From contig NZ_JBELOK010000006.1 in NCBI RefSeq assembly GCF_040276085.1, positions 1-64,000 on the forward strand: a stretch of 64,000 nt of DNA, given 5' to 3'. The notes under the pieces are model-generated. The model had not been told where the DNA came from and searched no databases. It saw nothing but the letters and a program-made list of their open reading frames with translations. Positions 54,970 to 63,934 of this stretch are shown here, piece after piece. A program made the position numbers and the translations under genes. The DNA is from Castellaniella sp040276085 (GTDB lineage Bacteria; Pseudomonadota; Gammaproteobacteria; Burkholderiales; Burkholderiaceae_B). Positions within the stretch are counted from its first letter, which is position 1; every line of letters starts with the position of its first letter.

Positions 54970-55824
54970 ATGGCCCATAACGCACTTTTGGTTTTACGGC
55001 AGTCGGTCCCGCCCGATTGCGCGCCCTTGCCCGGCCACGTAGCCAGGCCATACGGCTTGCCGCCTCCAGTGCCCATGCAGCATATCAACTGGCCAGGCGT
55101 TGAGGCTGCGGGGCTATCGCTCAGCATTGCGCGCACACCCGAACAATTACACGATTTGCAACGTTTGCGGTTTCGGGTGTTTACTGAAGATTTGGGTGTG
55201 CATTTTCCTCAGGCGGTAGGCGACCGCGATGTCGACGAGTTTGATCCCTGGTGCATTCACTTTATGGTGCGCGATACTCGCAGTAATCGGGTGGTGGGCA
55301 CATATCGTCTGCTAACCCCCGAAGCGGCCAGGCAGGCAGGCCGTTATTACTCTGAGTCAGAATTCAACCTGGCACCCTTGCAGGCCGAGCGCTCGCTTCT
55401 GGTCGAAGTCGGGCGTTCGTGCATTGATGCCGAGTACCGCCACGGAACAGCCATCATGCTGTTATGGACGGCGCTGGCGCAGGTGATGGTGCGGGGGGGC
55501 TACCGCTATATGCTGGGCTGTGCCAGTGTCAGTGTGCGCGACGATGGTGTGGTTGCCTCCGAGGTCTGGCGCCAGGCACAGTCTTTGATGGCGCGCCGGC
55601 CGGATGTGCCACAGATCAAGCCTTTGCATCCTTATCCCCTGAAAGCCCTGCGCCAGACCCAACTGGCCCGCGTTCCGCCCCTTATCAAGGGATATCTAAA
55701 GGTAGGCGCCACCATTTGCGGCGCACCAGCCTGGGATCCCGATTTCAGTACCGCGGATTTTCCGATTCTGCTGGATGTGCGATGGCTGGATACCCGCTAT
55801 CGGCGCCATTTTGGCTTGTGCTAG
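54970..55824 (+). CDS. olsB: Ornithine N-acyltransferase-like GNAT protein (OlsB family)
   Basis: OlsB transfers a 3-hydroxyacyl group from ACP to ornithine, the first step of ornithine-lipid synthesis. The 284-residue protein shows the family features QLHDLQRLRFRVFTEDLG, DEFDPWCIHFMVRD, VVGTYRLLTPEAARQAG, EVGRSCIDAEYRHGTAIMLLW and the C-terminal LPPLIKGYLKVGATICGAPAWDPDF (here RVPPLIKGYLK). The partner O-acyltransferase OlsA is not in the window. It follows glmM by 5 bases and may share its transcript. The first ~35 residues are less conserved, and a start at about 55075 (MQHINWPG) is possible. Confidence 0.85.
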   Translation: MAHNALLVLRQSVPPDCAPLPGHVARPYGLPPPVPMQHINWPGVEAAGLSLSIARTPEQLHDLQRLRFRVFTEDLGVHFPQAVGDRDVDEFDPWCIHFMVRDTRSNRVVGTYRLLTPEAARQAGRYYSESEFNLAPLQAERSLLVEVGRSCIDAEYRHGTAIMLLWTALAQVMVRGGYRYMLGCASVSVRDDGVVASEVWRQAQSLMARRPDVPQIKPLHPYPLKALRQTQLARVPPLIKGYLKVGATICGAPAWDPDFSTADFPILLDVRWLDTRYRRHFGLC

Positions 55825-55844
55825 TTTTGGTGTCTGCCCGGTAT

Positions 55845-57332
55845 TTACACCACGTCCAGCGTAAATCCAGCTTTGCGCCAGACTTCGATTTCGCCCTTTA
55901 GCAAGAAACCGCTCAGCGGATGGGCGTCCAGCCAGCCGTCATCAACCCTCAGGTGCAAGGCCTGATTCAGCGCCTGCATCTTGAAGGGCAGGGTTTCGAG
56001 AGGTTCGCGGCGGCGCAATACCAGGACAGCCAGGCGCAGACAGAACAGGGTTAGCCATTGAATGCGCGTGGGCTCGAAGTGGCGCACCTTGGCCAACCGG
56101 CCATGCTGGCCCAGGGCCAAAAAGGCCAATTGTTGTTGGTCGTCGTGCGAAAAGCCCGGCATGTCTGCGTGCTGCAAAATATACGCACCGTGCTTGTGGT
56201 AGTCGTTACGGGCAATGGCCAGGCCGATCTCATGCAGTTGTGCAGTCCAGCCCAGCGCCTTGCGCTGCTCGATGATCTGCGGCTGTGTGTCATCCAGCTG
56301 CAGCTGGTCGAACAGTGCCAGGGCCATTTGCCGAACCGCCTCTGCCTGGTTGCCATCCACCTGATAGCGGTGGCTCATTTGCTTGACTGTGGCATCGCGC
56401 TGGTCCTGGTGAAGATCACGGCCCAGCAGATCGTGCAGTACCCCCACACGTAGGGCACCGTCGCCGGCATCCATCTGTGTGATGCCAAGTTCCTGGAAGG
56501 CGGCGATCATGATCGCAAGGCCTCCGGCCAGTACGGGTGCGCGCTCGGCCTTAAGGCCCGCCCAATCCTGAAGCCGGACTTCACCGGCCTGAATCAGTGC
56601 CTGGCTTAGTTTTTCCATGCCCGCCAGCGTGATGCCCTGCTGGCTGAAGCCGTTTTCAAGCAGAACCGCCAGCAAGCCCTTGGCCGTGCCCGACGAGCCG
56701 TAGGCTTCATCCCAGCCCATCAGGCGGTAGGGCCGGGCGATGCCTTCGAGGACACTGCGGGCGGCCACGATGGCGCGCTGCATGCGTGTGCGGGTGATGC
56801 GTCCAGTGCCAAAAAAACGTCGTGTCCAGGTGGTGCAGCCCAACTGCAGGGAGGCCAGTTGCAAGGGGGTTTGCCCTTTGCCGATAATGAATTCGGTGGA
56901 GCCCCCGCCGATATCGATGACCAGCCTGCGGTGCTCTGTCGGGGGGAGATCCTGGATGACACCGAGATAGATCAGGCGGGCTTCTTCCTGGCCGGAAATC
57001 ACCTCGATCGGAAATCCGAGTGCCTGTTCGGCGACAGGCAGGATCTCGGCGGCATTGCGTGCCACGCGAAACGTGTTGGTGGCGACTGCGCGGACGTTGG
57101 CGGGAGAAAACCCCTGCAGCCGCTCGCCAAATCGCTTGAGTGCGGCGATGGCCTGTGCCGCGGTCTCTGGCGTGATGCGCTGGTGCTCATCCATGCCGTT
57201 GGCCAGGGCGACGAGTTCGCGCAGTCGGTCTTCGGTATATAACTGAACCGTATCCCCGTGGCGCACGATGCGCCCGATGGAGAGCCGAAACGTATTGGAA
57301 CCGAGGTCGATGGAAGCCAGAAGGTTGTCCAT
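55845..57332 (-). CDS. ppx: Exopolyphosphatase (Ppx/GppA family)
   Basis: Ppx hydrolyses polyphosphate from the ends. From the ATG at 57332 the protein has 495 residues. It shows the phosphate-1 motif LASIDLGSNTFRLSIGRI, the ATATNTFR-equivalent AVATNTFRVARN, the strand VIDIGGGSTEFI and a C-terminal HD-like region (SYRYQVDGNQAEAVRQMAL-like). It is divergent from ppk, the classical pair. An upstream start 7 codons earlier exists but is not needed. Distinguishing Ppx from GppA by sequence alone is uncertain; the context next to ppk and pst favours Ppx. Confidence 0.92.
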   Translation of the reverse strand: MDNLLASIDLGSNTFRLSIGRIVRHGDTVQLYTEDRLRELVALANGMDEHQRITPETAAQAIAALKRFGERLQGFSPANVRAVATNTFRVARNAAEILPVAEQALGFPIEVISGQEEARLIYLGVIQDLPPTEHRRLVIDIGGGSTEFIIGKGQTPLQLASLQLGCTTWTRRFFGTGRITRTRMQRAIVAARSVLEGIARPYRLMGWDEAYGSSGTAKGLLAVLLENGFSQQGITLAGMEKLSQALIQAGEVRLQDWAGLKAERAPVLAGGLAIMIAAFQELGITQMDAGDGALRVGVLHDLLGRDLHQDQRDATVKQMSHRYQVDGNQAEAVRQMALALFDQLQLDDTQPQIIEQRKALGWTAQLHEIGLAIARNDYHKHGAYILQHADMPGFSHDDQQQLAFLALGQHGRLAKVRHFEPTRIQWLTLFCLRLAVLVLRRREPLETLPFKMQALNQALHLRVDDGWLDAHPLSGFLLKGEIEVWRKAGFTLDVV

Positions 57333-57361
57333 GCCCTTACCTGAGAATGTCACACTGTGCG

Positions 57362-57367
57362 ATTATA
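57362..57367 (-). promoter_or_regulatory. Putative -10 box of ppx
   Basis: On the minus strand these bases read tataat, 30 bases before the ppx ATG. A ctgtcat heptamer, matching one half of a Pho box, lies 11 bases upstream of it on the same strand. The second half-site is not recognisable, so Pho control of ppx is only a possibility. Confidence 0.4.
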
Positions 57368-57402
57368 GTGGTCTGCACATGACAGGCTTTGGAGTCCCCC
57401 TC

Positions 57403-59472
57403 ATGCACGGCGCACAGACCCCGCCACCTTTGCTCAATCGTGAGCTTTCCGTTCTCAAATTCAACGAACGCGTACTGTCCATGGCAGAGCGCCTGGACGT
57501 ACCGCCACTGGAGCGGCTGCGGTATCTGTGTATCGTGGGGTCAAATCTGGATGAGTTCTTCGAAATCCGGATGGCCAGCCTCAAAGAGCAGCAGCGGCAA
57601 ACGCCCGAACTGACCGGTGTCGATGGGCTCACGCCCGCCGAAGCCTTCGATCGTGTGCAACGGGCGGCCCATACCCTGGTCGACCGCCAAAACCGCCTGC
57701 TGACCGGCGAGGTGATGCCCAAGTTGATGGAGTGCGGGGTGGGGTTGGTGTATTCCACCGGCTGGACGGATCTGCAGCGCGAATGGGCCTATGGCGTTTT
57801 CCTGCGTGATGTGCAGCCATTGCTGACACCTATTGGCCTGGATCCTGCCCATCCGTTTCCGCGCGTCTATAACAAAAGCCTGAACTTCATTGTTTCCCTG
57901 AGCGGCGAGGACGCGTTTGGGCGCGAAGGGCATATCGCCATTGTTCAGGCGCCACGGGCGTTGCCACGCATGATCAAGGTACCCTCCGAAATCTCCGGGA
58001 TTTCTGATGGTTTCATGCTGCTCACCACATTGATCAATGCGTTTGTGGGTGATCTTTTCCCGGGCATGGACGTTCAGGGTTGTTATCAGTGGCGCGTCAC
58101 GCGCAACAGCGACCTCTTCGTCGACGAAGAAGAAATCACCAACCTGCGTTTGGCGCTGCAAGGCGAGCTCTCGCAGCGCAATTTTGGTGCCTCTGTGCGT
58201 CTTGAAATTGCCCATGCGATGCCGCCGGATCTCGAACTGTTTCTGCAAAGAGAGTTCAACCTGGGCATCGCCGATACGTATCGCGTCAATGGGCCTGTCA
58301 ACCTCTCGCGCCTGATGCAGTTGTGCACGCGGGCCAATCGTCCGGATCTCGAATACCCGGTGTTCAGGCCCCGCATCCCGGCTCCCTTTGATGGCGATCT
58401 TGAACGCCCGGAGGCAATGTTTGCGGCATTGGCCGAGCGCGATCACCTCCTTCATCACCCCTATCAATCGTTTCAGCCGGTGCTGATGTTTCTGCGTGCG
58501 GCGGCGGTGGATCCCCAAGTGGTGGCCATCAAGCAAACCATTTATCGCACTGGCGAAGACTCCGAGCTCATGAGCTTGCTGCTATCCGCTGCGCGGGCAG
58601 GCAAGGAAGTTACGGTGGTGGTCGAGCTCATGGCCCGCTTTGATGAACAAACCAATATCAACTGGGCTGCACGCCTCGAAGAAGTCGGCGCCCATGTCAG
58701 CTACGGGGTGGTGGGGCACAAGACGCACGCCAAGATGGCGTTGGTGCTGCGTCGAGAAGAAGGCCGGATCCGGCGCTATGGGCATCTGGGCACAGGCAAC
58801 TATCATCCCCGAACCGCCAAGCTGTACACTGATTTTGGGCTGTTGACCGCCAACCAGGCGATTTGCGAGGACATGGATCAGGTGTTTTCCTTGCTGACGG
58901 GGCTGGGGGCGCGACGCGAACTCAAGCTTCTGTTGCAGTCACCCTTTACGCTGCACGATACTGTGCTCGAGCTGATCCACTCCGAAACGGCGTTTGCCCA
59001 GGCAGGCAAGCGTGCCCGGATTCGTGCGAAGATGAATTCGCTGCTGGAGCCCACCGTCATTCAGGCCCTCTATGATGCCAGCCAGGCAGGGGTGCGCATA
59101 GATCTGATTGTGCGTGGCGCCTGTGCCTTGCAGGCTGGGGTGCCCGGTTTGTCAGAACACATCCGGGTGCGCTCCATCATCGGACGCTTCCTCGAACACT
59201 CGCGAGTCTTTTATTTTTATCAGGATGGCGCTGAACCCCTGTATTTATCGTCAGCCGACTGGATGGATCGCAATTTTTTGCGGCGCGTCGAGCTGGCGGT
59301 GCCGGTGCTGGACAAAACCTTACGGCGGCGTGTCATTGACGAAGCCTTTACCTTTGCCTGGCGTGATAACCAGCTGGCCTGGGCGGCACAGTCGGACGGC
59401 CGCTACCAGCGTGTGCGCAACCGCCGGGTGCCGGTCAATTTGCACCAGCACTTGATGGCCCGGCTGGGGTAG
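57403..59472 (+). CDS. ppk: Polyphosphate kinase 1
   Basis: Ppk1 polymerises ATP gamma-phosphate into polyphosphate. From the ATG at 57403 (preceded by ggag at 57391-57394) it has 689 residues, matching the family. Motifs: LLNRELSVLKFNERVL, ICIVGSNLDEFFEIRMA-like LCIVGSNLDEFFEIRM, VAIKQTIYRTGEDSELM, the phosphorylated histidine region GHKTHAKMALVLRRE with RRYGHLGTGNYHPRTAKLYTDFGL. An ATG at 57379 is a possible alternative. It is divergent from ppx and is followed by the Pho box and pstS. Confidence 0.95.
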   Translation: MHGAQTPPPLLNRELSVLKFNERVLSMAERLDVPPLERLRYLCIVGSNLDEFFEIRMASLKEQQRQTPELTGVDGLTPAEAFDRVQRAAHTLVDRQNRLLTGEVMPKLMECGVGLVYSTGWTDLQREWAYGVFLRDVQPLLTPIGLDPAHPFPRVYNKSLNFIVSLSGEDAFGREGHIAIVQAPRALPRMIKVPSEISGISDGFMLLTTLINAFVGDLFPGMDVQGCYQWRVTRNSDLFVDEEEITNLRLALQGELSQRNFGASVRLEIAHAMPPDLELFLQREFNLGIADTYRVNGPVNLSRLMQLCTRANRPDLEYPVFRPRIPAPFDGDLERPEAMFAALAERDHLLHHPYQSFQPVLMFLRAAAVDPQVVAIKQTIYRTGEDSELMSLLLSAARAGKEVTVVVELMARFDEQTNINWAARLEEVGAHVSYGVVGHKTHAKMALVLRREEGRIRRYGHLGTGNYHPRTAKLYTDFGLLTANQAICEDMDQVFSLLTGLGARRELKLLLQSPFTLHDTVLELIHSETAFAQAGKRARIRAKMNSLLEPTVIQALYDASQAGVRIDLIVRGACALQAGVPGLSEHIRVRSIIGRFLEHSRVFYFYQDGAEPLYLSSADWMDRNFLRRVELAVPVLDKTLRRRVIDEAFTFAWRDNQLAWAAQSDGRYQRVRNRRVPVNLHQHLMARLG

Positions 59473-59500
59473 TGCTTCGCAGGTGGCGTCCTGGCTTTTG

Positions 59501-59518
59501 TTGTCATCAAACTGTCAT
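59501..59518 (+). promoter_or_regulatory. Pho box upstream of pstS
   Basis: Two heptamers, ttgtcat (59501-59507) and ctgtcat (59512-59518), are separated by caaa, one mismatch in total to the CTGTCAT-N4-CTGTCAT PhoB site. A -10-like taagat lies 10 bases further on (59529-59534), the spacing typical of PhoB-activated promoters, where the Pho box replaces the -35. This indicates phosphate-starvation induction of pstSCAB. Confidence 0.85.
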
Positions 59519-59592
59519 GCAAGGCCTTTAAGATGCTGTTCTGACGCACAAGCAGACGCGTCACCTTCAATTAACGATACAAGGTCTTCTAC

Positions 59593-60639
59593 ATGCTAAA
59601 ACGTTTGCTGGTTCAATGTGCAACAGGCTGCCTGCTGGCTGCTGCCGCGGGCTCACCTGCCATGGCCGCTGACATTACAGGCGCAGGGGCATCCTTCCCT
59701 TATCCCATTTATGCCAAGTGGGCTGCAAAATATCATGAAGTCACTGGTAATCGAGTCAACTACCAGTCGATCGGCTCGGGTGGTGGGCAACAGCAGATCA
59801 TTGCCAAAACGGTTGATTTTGGTGCTTCAGACGATCCCATGAAACCCGATGCCCTGAAAAAACACGAGCTGGTTCAGTTTCCGGCAGTGGTCGGGGGTAC
59901 CGTGCCGGTGGTCAATATCAAGGGGATCGAACCGGGTAAGCTCAAGCTGACAGGCCCTATCGTGGCAGACATCTTCCTGGGCAAGATCAAGAAATGGGAC
60001 GATCCCGCGATTGCCTCGCTCAATCCGGATGTGAAATTGCCTTCCAGCAGCATTGTCGTGGTGCACCGTGCGGATGGTTCGGGCACAACCTTTGGCTGGA
60101 CGCACTACCTCGCCCAAGTCTCTGAAGGCTGGAAAAACACCGTGGGTGTTGGCAAGTCTGTGAAATGGCCTACTGGCCAGGGTGGCAAGGGTAACGAAGG
60201 TGTTGCAGCCTATGTGCGCCAGATCGGCAACTCCATCGGGTATGTCGAGTACGCCTATGCGCATCAAAATGGTTTGGCCTGGACACAGCTGCAAAACCGT
60301 GACGGTCAGTTTGTACAGCCTTCGCAAAAAGCGTTTGCCGCTGCGGCAGAGCATGCCGATTGGGCTTCTGCGCCGGGTATGGGTGTGATCCTCAATAACG
60401 AGCCGGGTGCTGATTCCTGGCCTGTCACGGCAGCCACGTTCATTTTGATGGCCCGCACACAGGAAAACCCAAAGCAGGCACACGAAGTGCTGGCTTTCTT
60501 CGACTGGGCCTGGCGTGAAGGTGCCGACATGGCCCGCGAACTCGATTACGTCCCCCTGCCGGATGTGGTTACAAAGTCGATTCGCGCCATGTGGGTGCAA
60601 GACATTCATGGCAAGGACGGCGCAGCTGTCTGGAAATAA
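59593..60639 (+). CDS. pstS: Phosphate-binding periplasmic protein
   Basis: PstS binds inorganic phosphate in the periplasm and delivers it to PstCAB. The 348-residue protein has a Sec signal peptide ending SPAMAAD and the mature start DITGAGASFPYPIYAKWAAKYH. Ligand-loop motifs are GSGGGQQQI, FGASDDPM and VHRADGSGTTFGWTHYL. It is preceded by a Pho box and followed by an attenuator-like hairpin, which could explain excess PstS over the membrane subunits. All three membrane and ATPase genes follow in the canonical order. Confidence 0.96.
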   Translation: MLKRLLVQCATGCLLAAAAGSPAMAADITGAGASFPYPIYAKWAAKYHEVTGNRVNYQSIGSGGGQQQIIAKTVDFGASDDPMKPDALKKHELVQFPAVVGGTVPVVNIKGIEPGKLKLTGPIVADIFLGKIKKWDDPAIASLNPDVKLPSSSIVVVHRADGSGTTFGWTHYLAQVSEGWKNTVGVGKSVKWPTGQGGKGNEGVAAYVRQIGNSIGYVEYAYAHQNGLAWTQLQNRDGQFVQPSQKAFAAAAEHADWASAPGMGVILNNEPGADSWPVTAATFILMARTQENPKQAHEVLAFFDWAWREGADMARELDYVPLPDVVTKSIRAMWVQDIHGKDGAAVWK

Positions 60640-60661
60640 GTAGTAAGTAGTATTGGTTGGC

Positions 60662-60685
60662 AAAAGGCCCGTGTTTGGGCCTTTT
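60662..60685 (+). terminator. Hairpin after pstS
   Basis: The stem aaaaggccc pairs with gggcctttt around gtgttt and is followed by gccgc rather than a long T run. It lies in the 176-base gap between pstS and pstC and could act as a partial terminator or 3'-end stabiliser of the abundant pstS message. Confidence 0.7.
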
Positions 60686-60815
60686 GCCGCACCAGGATCC
60701 CTGATTTGGCCACTGGCGCATCTGCAGCCGGTGGTTTATGGGAAAATACGACTTTTCAACCTCTTTCGGCGCTCTGTGTGTTTTTTCAACAGTCCGTCAA
60801 TCTTGAAGCTCCTTC

Positions 60816-61757
60816 ATGATCAATCAACACCGAAGTCTGCTGGTGGATACCGGTTTCCGGCACCTCACACGCTTCTTTGCGTTTCTGGTTTTCATCCTGC
60901 TGGCAGGTATTCTTGCGTCGCTGGTGTATGGCAGCCGTGAGACGCTGATTCGTGATGGCTTGGCGTTTCTCTGGACCAACAACTGGGATCCAGTCGCGCA
61001 ACAGTTTGGCGCCCTGGTACCCGTGATGGGTACTGTGGTGAGTGCCTTGCTGGCTCTGTTGATTGCGGTGCCTGTCTCGTTTGGTATTGCGATGTTTCTT
61101 ACCGAACTTGCCCCGGCCTGGGTGCGTCGTCCACTGGGCGTCGCCATCGAGATGCTGGCGGCCATTCCGTCCATCATTTATGGCATGTGGGGGCTGTTCG
61201 TGTTTGTGCCCTTGTTTCAGGCCTATGTGCAACCGCTGATTGTCGACACCTTTGAAGGTGTGCCAGTATTGGGTGCCTTGTTTGCGGGCCCCCCAATGGG
61301 CATTGGCCTGTTTACGGCGGGGCTTATTCTGTCCATCATGGTGATACCGTTTATTGCGGCAGTGATGCGTGATGTGTTCGAGCAGGTGCCGCCCATGCTG
61401 AAAGAATCCGCCTATGCGCTGGGCAGCACCACCTGGGAGGTGGTCTGGAAGGTCGTCTTGCCATACACCAAGCATGGCGTCATTGGCGGCATCATGCTGG
61501 GCCTTGGGCGCGCCCTCGGAGAAACCATGGCCGTCACCTTCGTGATCGGTAATGCCTTCAACCTGCCTGATTCCCTCTTTTCCCCGTCCAATTCCATTGC
61601 CTCGGCATTGGCCAACGAGTTCAACGAGGCAGGTGGCATACAAAAATCAGCGTTGCTTGAGCTTGGCCTGATCCTGTTTTTGATCACGACAGTGGTTCTG
61701 GCACTGTCCAAATTCATGCTTCTGAAACTATCGCGCAAAGAAGGCGCACACCACTGA
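60816..61757 (+). CDS. pstC: Phosphate ABC transporter permease PstC
   Basis: PstC is one of the two channel subunits. The 313-residue protein has six membrane helices (the first RFFAFLVFILLAGILASLVYG) and the permease EAA region ESAYALGSTTWEVVWKVVLPYTKHGVIGGIMLGLGRALGETMAV, the standard PstC sequence. A GALVPVMGTVVSALLALLIAVPVSFGIA segment is also typical. pstA starts 5 bases after its stop. Confidence 0.96.
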   Translation: MINQHRSLLVDTGFRHLTRFFAFLVFILLAGILASLVYGSRETLIRDGLAFLWTNNWDPVAQQFGALVPVMGTVVSALLALLIAVPVSFGIAMFLTELAPAWVRRPLGVAIEMLAAIPSIIYGMWGLFVFVPLFQAYVQPLIVDTFEGVPVLGALFAGPPMGIGLFTAGLILSIMVIPFIAAVMRDVFEQVPPMLKESAYALGSTTWEVVWKVVLPYTKHGVIGGIMLGLGRALGETMAVTFVIGNAFNLPDSLFSPSNSIASALANEFNEAGGIQKSALLELGLILFLITTVVLALSKFMLLKLSRKEGAHH

Positions 61758-61762
61758 CGCCC

Positions 61763-62623
61763 ATGCCTGCCTCCGAATCTACCATCGTTTTCAGTAACCC
61801 GATTTACCGGCGCCGCCGCGTATTCAATCGCCTGATGCTGACGCTGTCGGGGCTGGCGCTGGCGTCGGGTCTGTTTTGGCTGGCCTGGATCATTGCCACG
61901 TTGCTGATCAAGGGTGGCAGCGCCTTGTCGCTGACATTGCTGCTCGAAAGCACACCGCCACCGGGTGCCGCGGGTGGCCTGCTCAATGCCATTGTGGGCA
62001 GTGTGTTGATGTCGGGTGTGGGTACCCTGATTGGTACGCCCATTGGGGTGCTGGCAGGTACTTATCTGGCAGAATACGGCCGCCGGGGCTGGCTGGCGCC
62101 GGCTACCCGCTTTCTCAATGATGTGCTGTTGTCGGCTCCCTCGATCGTCATCGGCCTGTTTATTTACGCTGTGTATGTGGCTCAAGTGGGGCATTACTCG
62201 GGCTGGGCCGGTGCTTTTGCCTTGGCAATCCTGGTGATTCCGGTGGTGGTGCGCGCCACCGACAACATGTTGTCTCTGGTGCCCAACAGTCTTCGAGAGG
62301 CCGCCGCTGCCTTGGGCTGCCCGCAGTGGCGGGTGGTGGTGTTCATCTGCTATCGCGCAGCGCGCTCAGGGATTATTACCGGCATTTTGCTGGCAGTGGC
62401 CCGGATCGCCGGCGAGACCGCACCGTTGCTTTTTACCGCACTGAATAATCAGTTCATGTCCTGGAACATGAACGCCCCCATTGCCAATCTGCCGGTGGTG
62501 ATTTTTCAGTATGCCGCCAGCCCCTTCGAAGACTGGAACCGCCTGGCCTGGGCCGGGGCTGCCCTGATCACCTTGCTGGTGTTGGCCATCAACATTATTG
62601 CCCGTAGCCTGTTTCGCAAATAA
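61763..62623 (+). CDS. pstA: Phosphate ABC transporter permease PstA
   Basis: PstA pairs with PstC to form the channel. The 286-residue protein has about six membrane helices, with GTPIGVLAGTYLAEYGR and the EAA region REAAAALGCPQWRVVVFICYRAARSGIITGILLAVARIAGETAPLLFTA. The sequence NQFMSWNMNAPIANLPVVIFQYAASP matches the family C-terminus. pstB follows after 17 bases. Confidence 0.96.
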   Translation: MPASESTIVFSNPIYRRRRVFNRLMLTLSGLALASGLFWLAWIIATLLIKGGSALSLTLLLESTPPPGAAGGLLNAIVGSVLMSGVGTLIGTPIGVLAGTYLAEYGRRGWLAPATRFLNDVLLSAPSIVIGLFIYAVYVAQVGHYSGWAGAFALAILVIPVVVRATDNMLSLVPNSLREAAAALGCPQWRVVVFICYRAARSGIITGILLAVARIAGETAPLLFTALNNQFMSWNMNAPIANLPVVIFQYAASPFEDWNRLAWAGAALITLLVLAINIIARSLFRK

Positions 62624-62640
62624 TCTGCCCTGGTTCGCTC

Positions 62641-63423
62641 ATGACATCGTTTAATACTGCTATCACCGAACGCACCAAGCTGGCGGTGCGTGATCTTGAT
62701 TTTTATTACGGCACCTTCAAGGCCTTGCACGGTATCAATATGGATATCGCCGAAAACAAGGTAACTGCATTTATCGGGCCTTCGGGTTGTGGCAAATCTA
62801 CCTTGTTGCGCACCTTTAACCGGATGTTCGAGCTGTATCCGGGGCAACGTGCCGAAGGCACGATCGAGTTCGACGGAGAAAATCTCCTCACTTCCCGGCT
62901 GGATATTGCCCTGATTCGTGCCAAGGTGGGGATGGTGTTTCAGAAGCCCACGCCGTTTCCCATGAGTATCTACGACAACATCGCTTTTGGTGTGCGCCTG
63001 TTCGAACGCCTCAGCAAAGGCGAAATGGACGAGCGCGTCGAATGGGCACTCACCAAGGCGGCCTTGTGGGACGAGGTAAAAGACAAGCTGGGGCAAAGCG
63101 GCAACGGGCTCTCTGGTGGCCAGCAGCAGCGCCTGTGCATTGCACGGGGCGTGGCTATCAAACCCGAAGTCCTGTTGCTTGATGAACCTTGTTCGGCGCT
63201 GGATCCCATCTCTACCGCCAAAATCGAAGAGTTGATCGCCGAACTCAAGGATGATTACACGGTAGTGATCGTTACCCACAACATGCAGCAGGCAGCGCGC
63301 TGCTCTGATTACACCGCCTATATGTATCTGGGCGAGCTCATGGAGTTTGGCCCCACCGACCAGATCTTTGTGAAGCCGGCGCGCAAGGAAACCGAAGATT
63401 ACATTACCGGTCGCTTTGGGTAG
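62641..63423 (+). CDS. pstB: Phosphate ABC transporter ATPase PstB
   Basis: PstB hydrolyses ATP to drive phosphate import and contributes to PhoR signalling. The 260-residue protein has LDFYYGTFKALHGINMDI, Walker A IGPSGCGKSTLLRTFNRM, Q-loop MVFQKPTPFPMSIYDNIAFG, the signature LSGGQQQRLCIARG, Walker B VLLLDEPCSALDPISTAKIE and the switch histidine in VIVTHNMQQAARCSDYTAYM. The usual next gene, phoU, is not found immediately downstream; the next coding region is a PepSY protein. Confidence 0.97.
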   Translation: MTSFNTAITERTKLAVRDLDFYYGTFKALHGINMDIAENKVTAFIGPSGCGKSTLLRTFNRMFELYPGQRAEGTIEFDGENLLTSRLDIALIRAKVGMVFQKPTPFPMSIYDNIAFGVRLFERLSKGEMDERVEWALTKAALWDEVKDKLGQSGNGLSGGQQQRLCIARGVAIKPEVLLLDEPCSALDPISTAKIEELIAELKDDYTVVIVTHNMQQAARCSDYTAYMYLGELMEFGPTDQIFVKPARKETEDYITGRFG

Positions 63424-63544
63424 GCATAGCCGAAGCCCAGGCACTGGCGGGTGCTGCTGATCAGAACCCGCTGTGCGGGTATTCACCTGGGGTTCATGAT
63501 TGCCCCGCTATGCTGCAGGCATGTGAATCATCAAGGGGCTTCGC

Positions 63545-63934
63545 GTGTTACGCAAATTTCTTCTCGGCTTTTCGCTGTTGGCCATGCTGGTGGGCGGGGG
63601 CTTTGCCCTGGATGCCGCCCAGGCGCACGATCATGATCGTGCCCGTGCCGAGCAGCTTCAGGCCATGGGTAAGGTATTGCCACTTCAAAAGATTCTGGAT
63701 ATGGTGGCAGCTGAATATCCCGGTCAGGTGCTCAAGGTCGAGTTTGAGGAAGAAGACGGCAAGGATCTGGAGCTGGATTGCCAAAATGATGAGGCATGCC
63801 CGAGCCAATGGATCTACGAGCTCAAGATCCTGCAGGATAATAGCCGGGTGATCAAACTGAAAATCGATGCCCACACCGGCAAGATCCTTTTGGTAGGGCA
63901 GCGCAACCCACATTACAAGAGGGATCGTTCATGA
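63545..63934 (+). CDS. Periplasmic PepSY-domain protein
   Basis: The 129-residue protein has a signal peptide (MLRKFLLGFSLLAMLVGGGFALDAAQAHD) and a single PepSY-like domain: VLPLQKILDMVAAEYPGQVLKVEFEEEDGKDLE, then YELKILQDNSRVIKLKIDAHTGKILLVGQR. An insert between strands carries two cysteines (DCQNDEACPSQ) that could form a disulfide. The start is GTG at 63545. Its stop overlaps the start of a response regulator by four bases (ATGA). Proteins of this kind next to two-component genes are common in Burkholderiales and may modulate the sensor; the ligand is unknown. Confidence 0.85.
   Translation: MLRKFLLGFSLLAMLVGGGFALDAAQAHDHDRARAEQLQAMGKVLPLQKILDMVAAEYPGQVLKVEFEEEDGKDLELDCQNDEACPSQWIYELKILQDNSRVIKLKIDAHTGKILLVGQRNPHYKRDRS

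Noticed and set aside
57338..57402. A full Pho box for ppk or ppx
   Set aside because: Only one ctgtcat half-site is seen on the minus strand; the second repeat at the proper spacing does not match.
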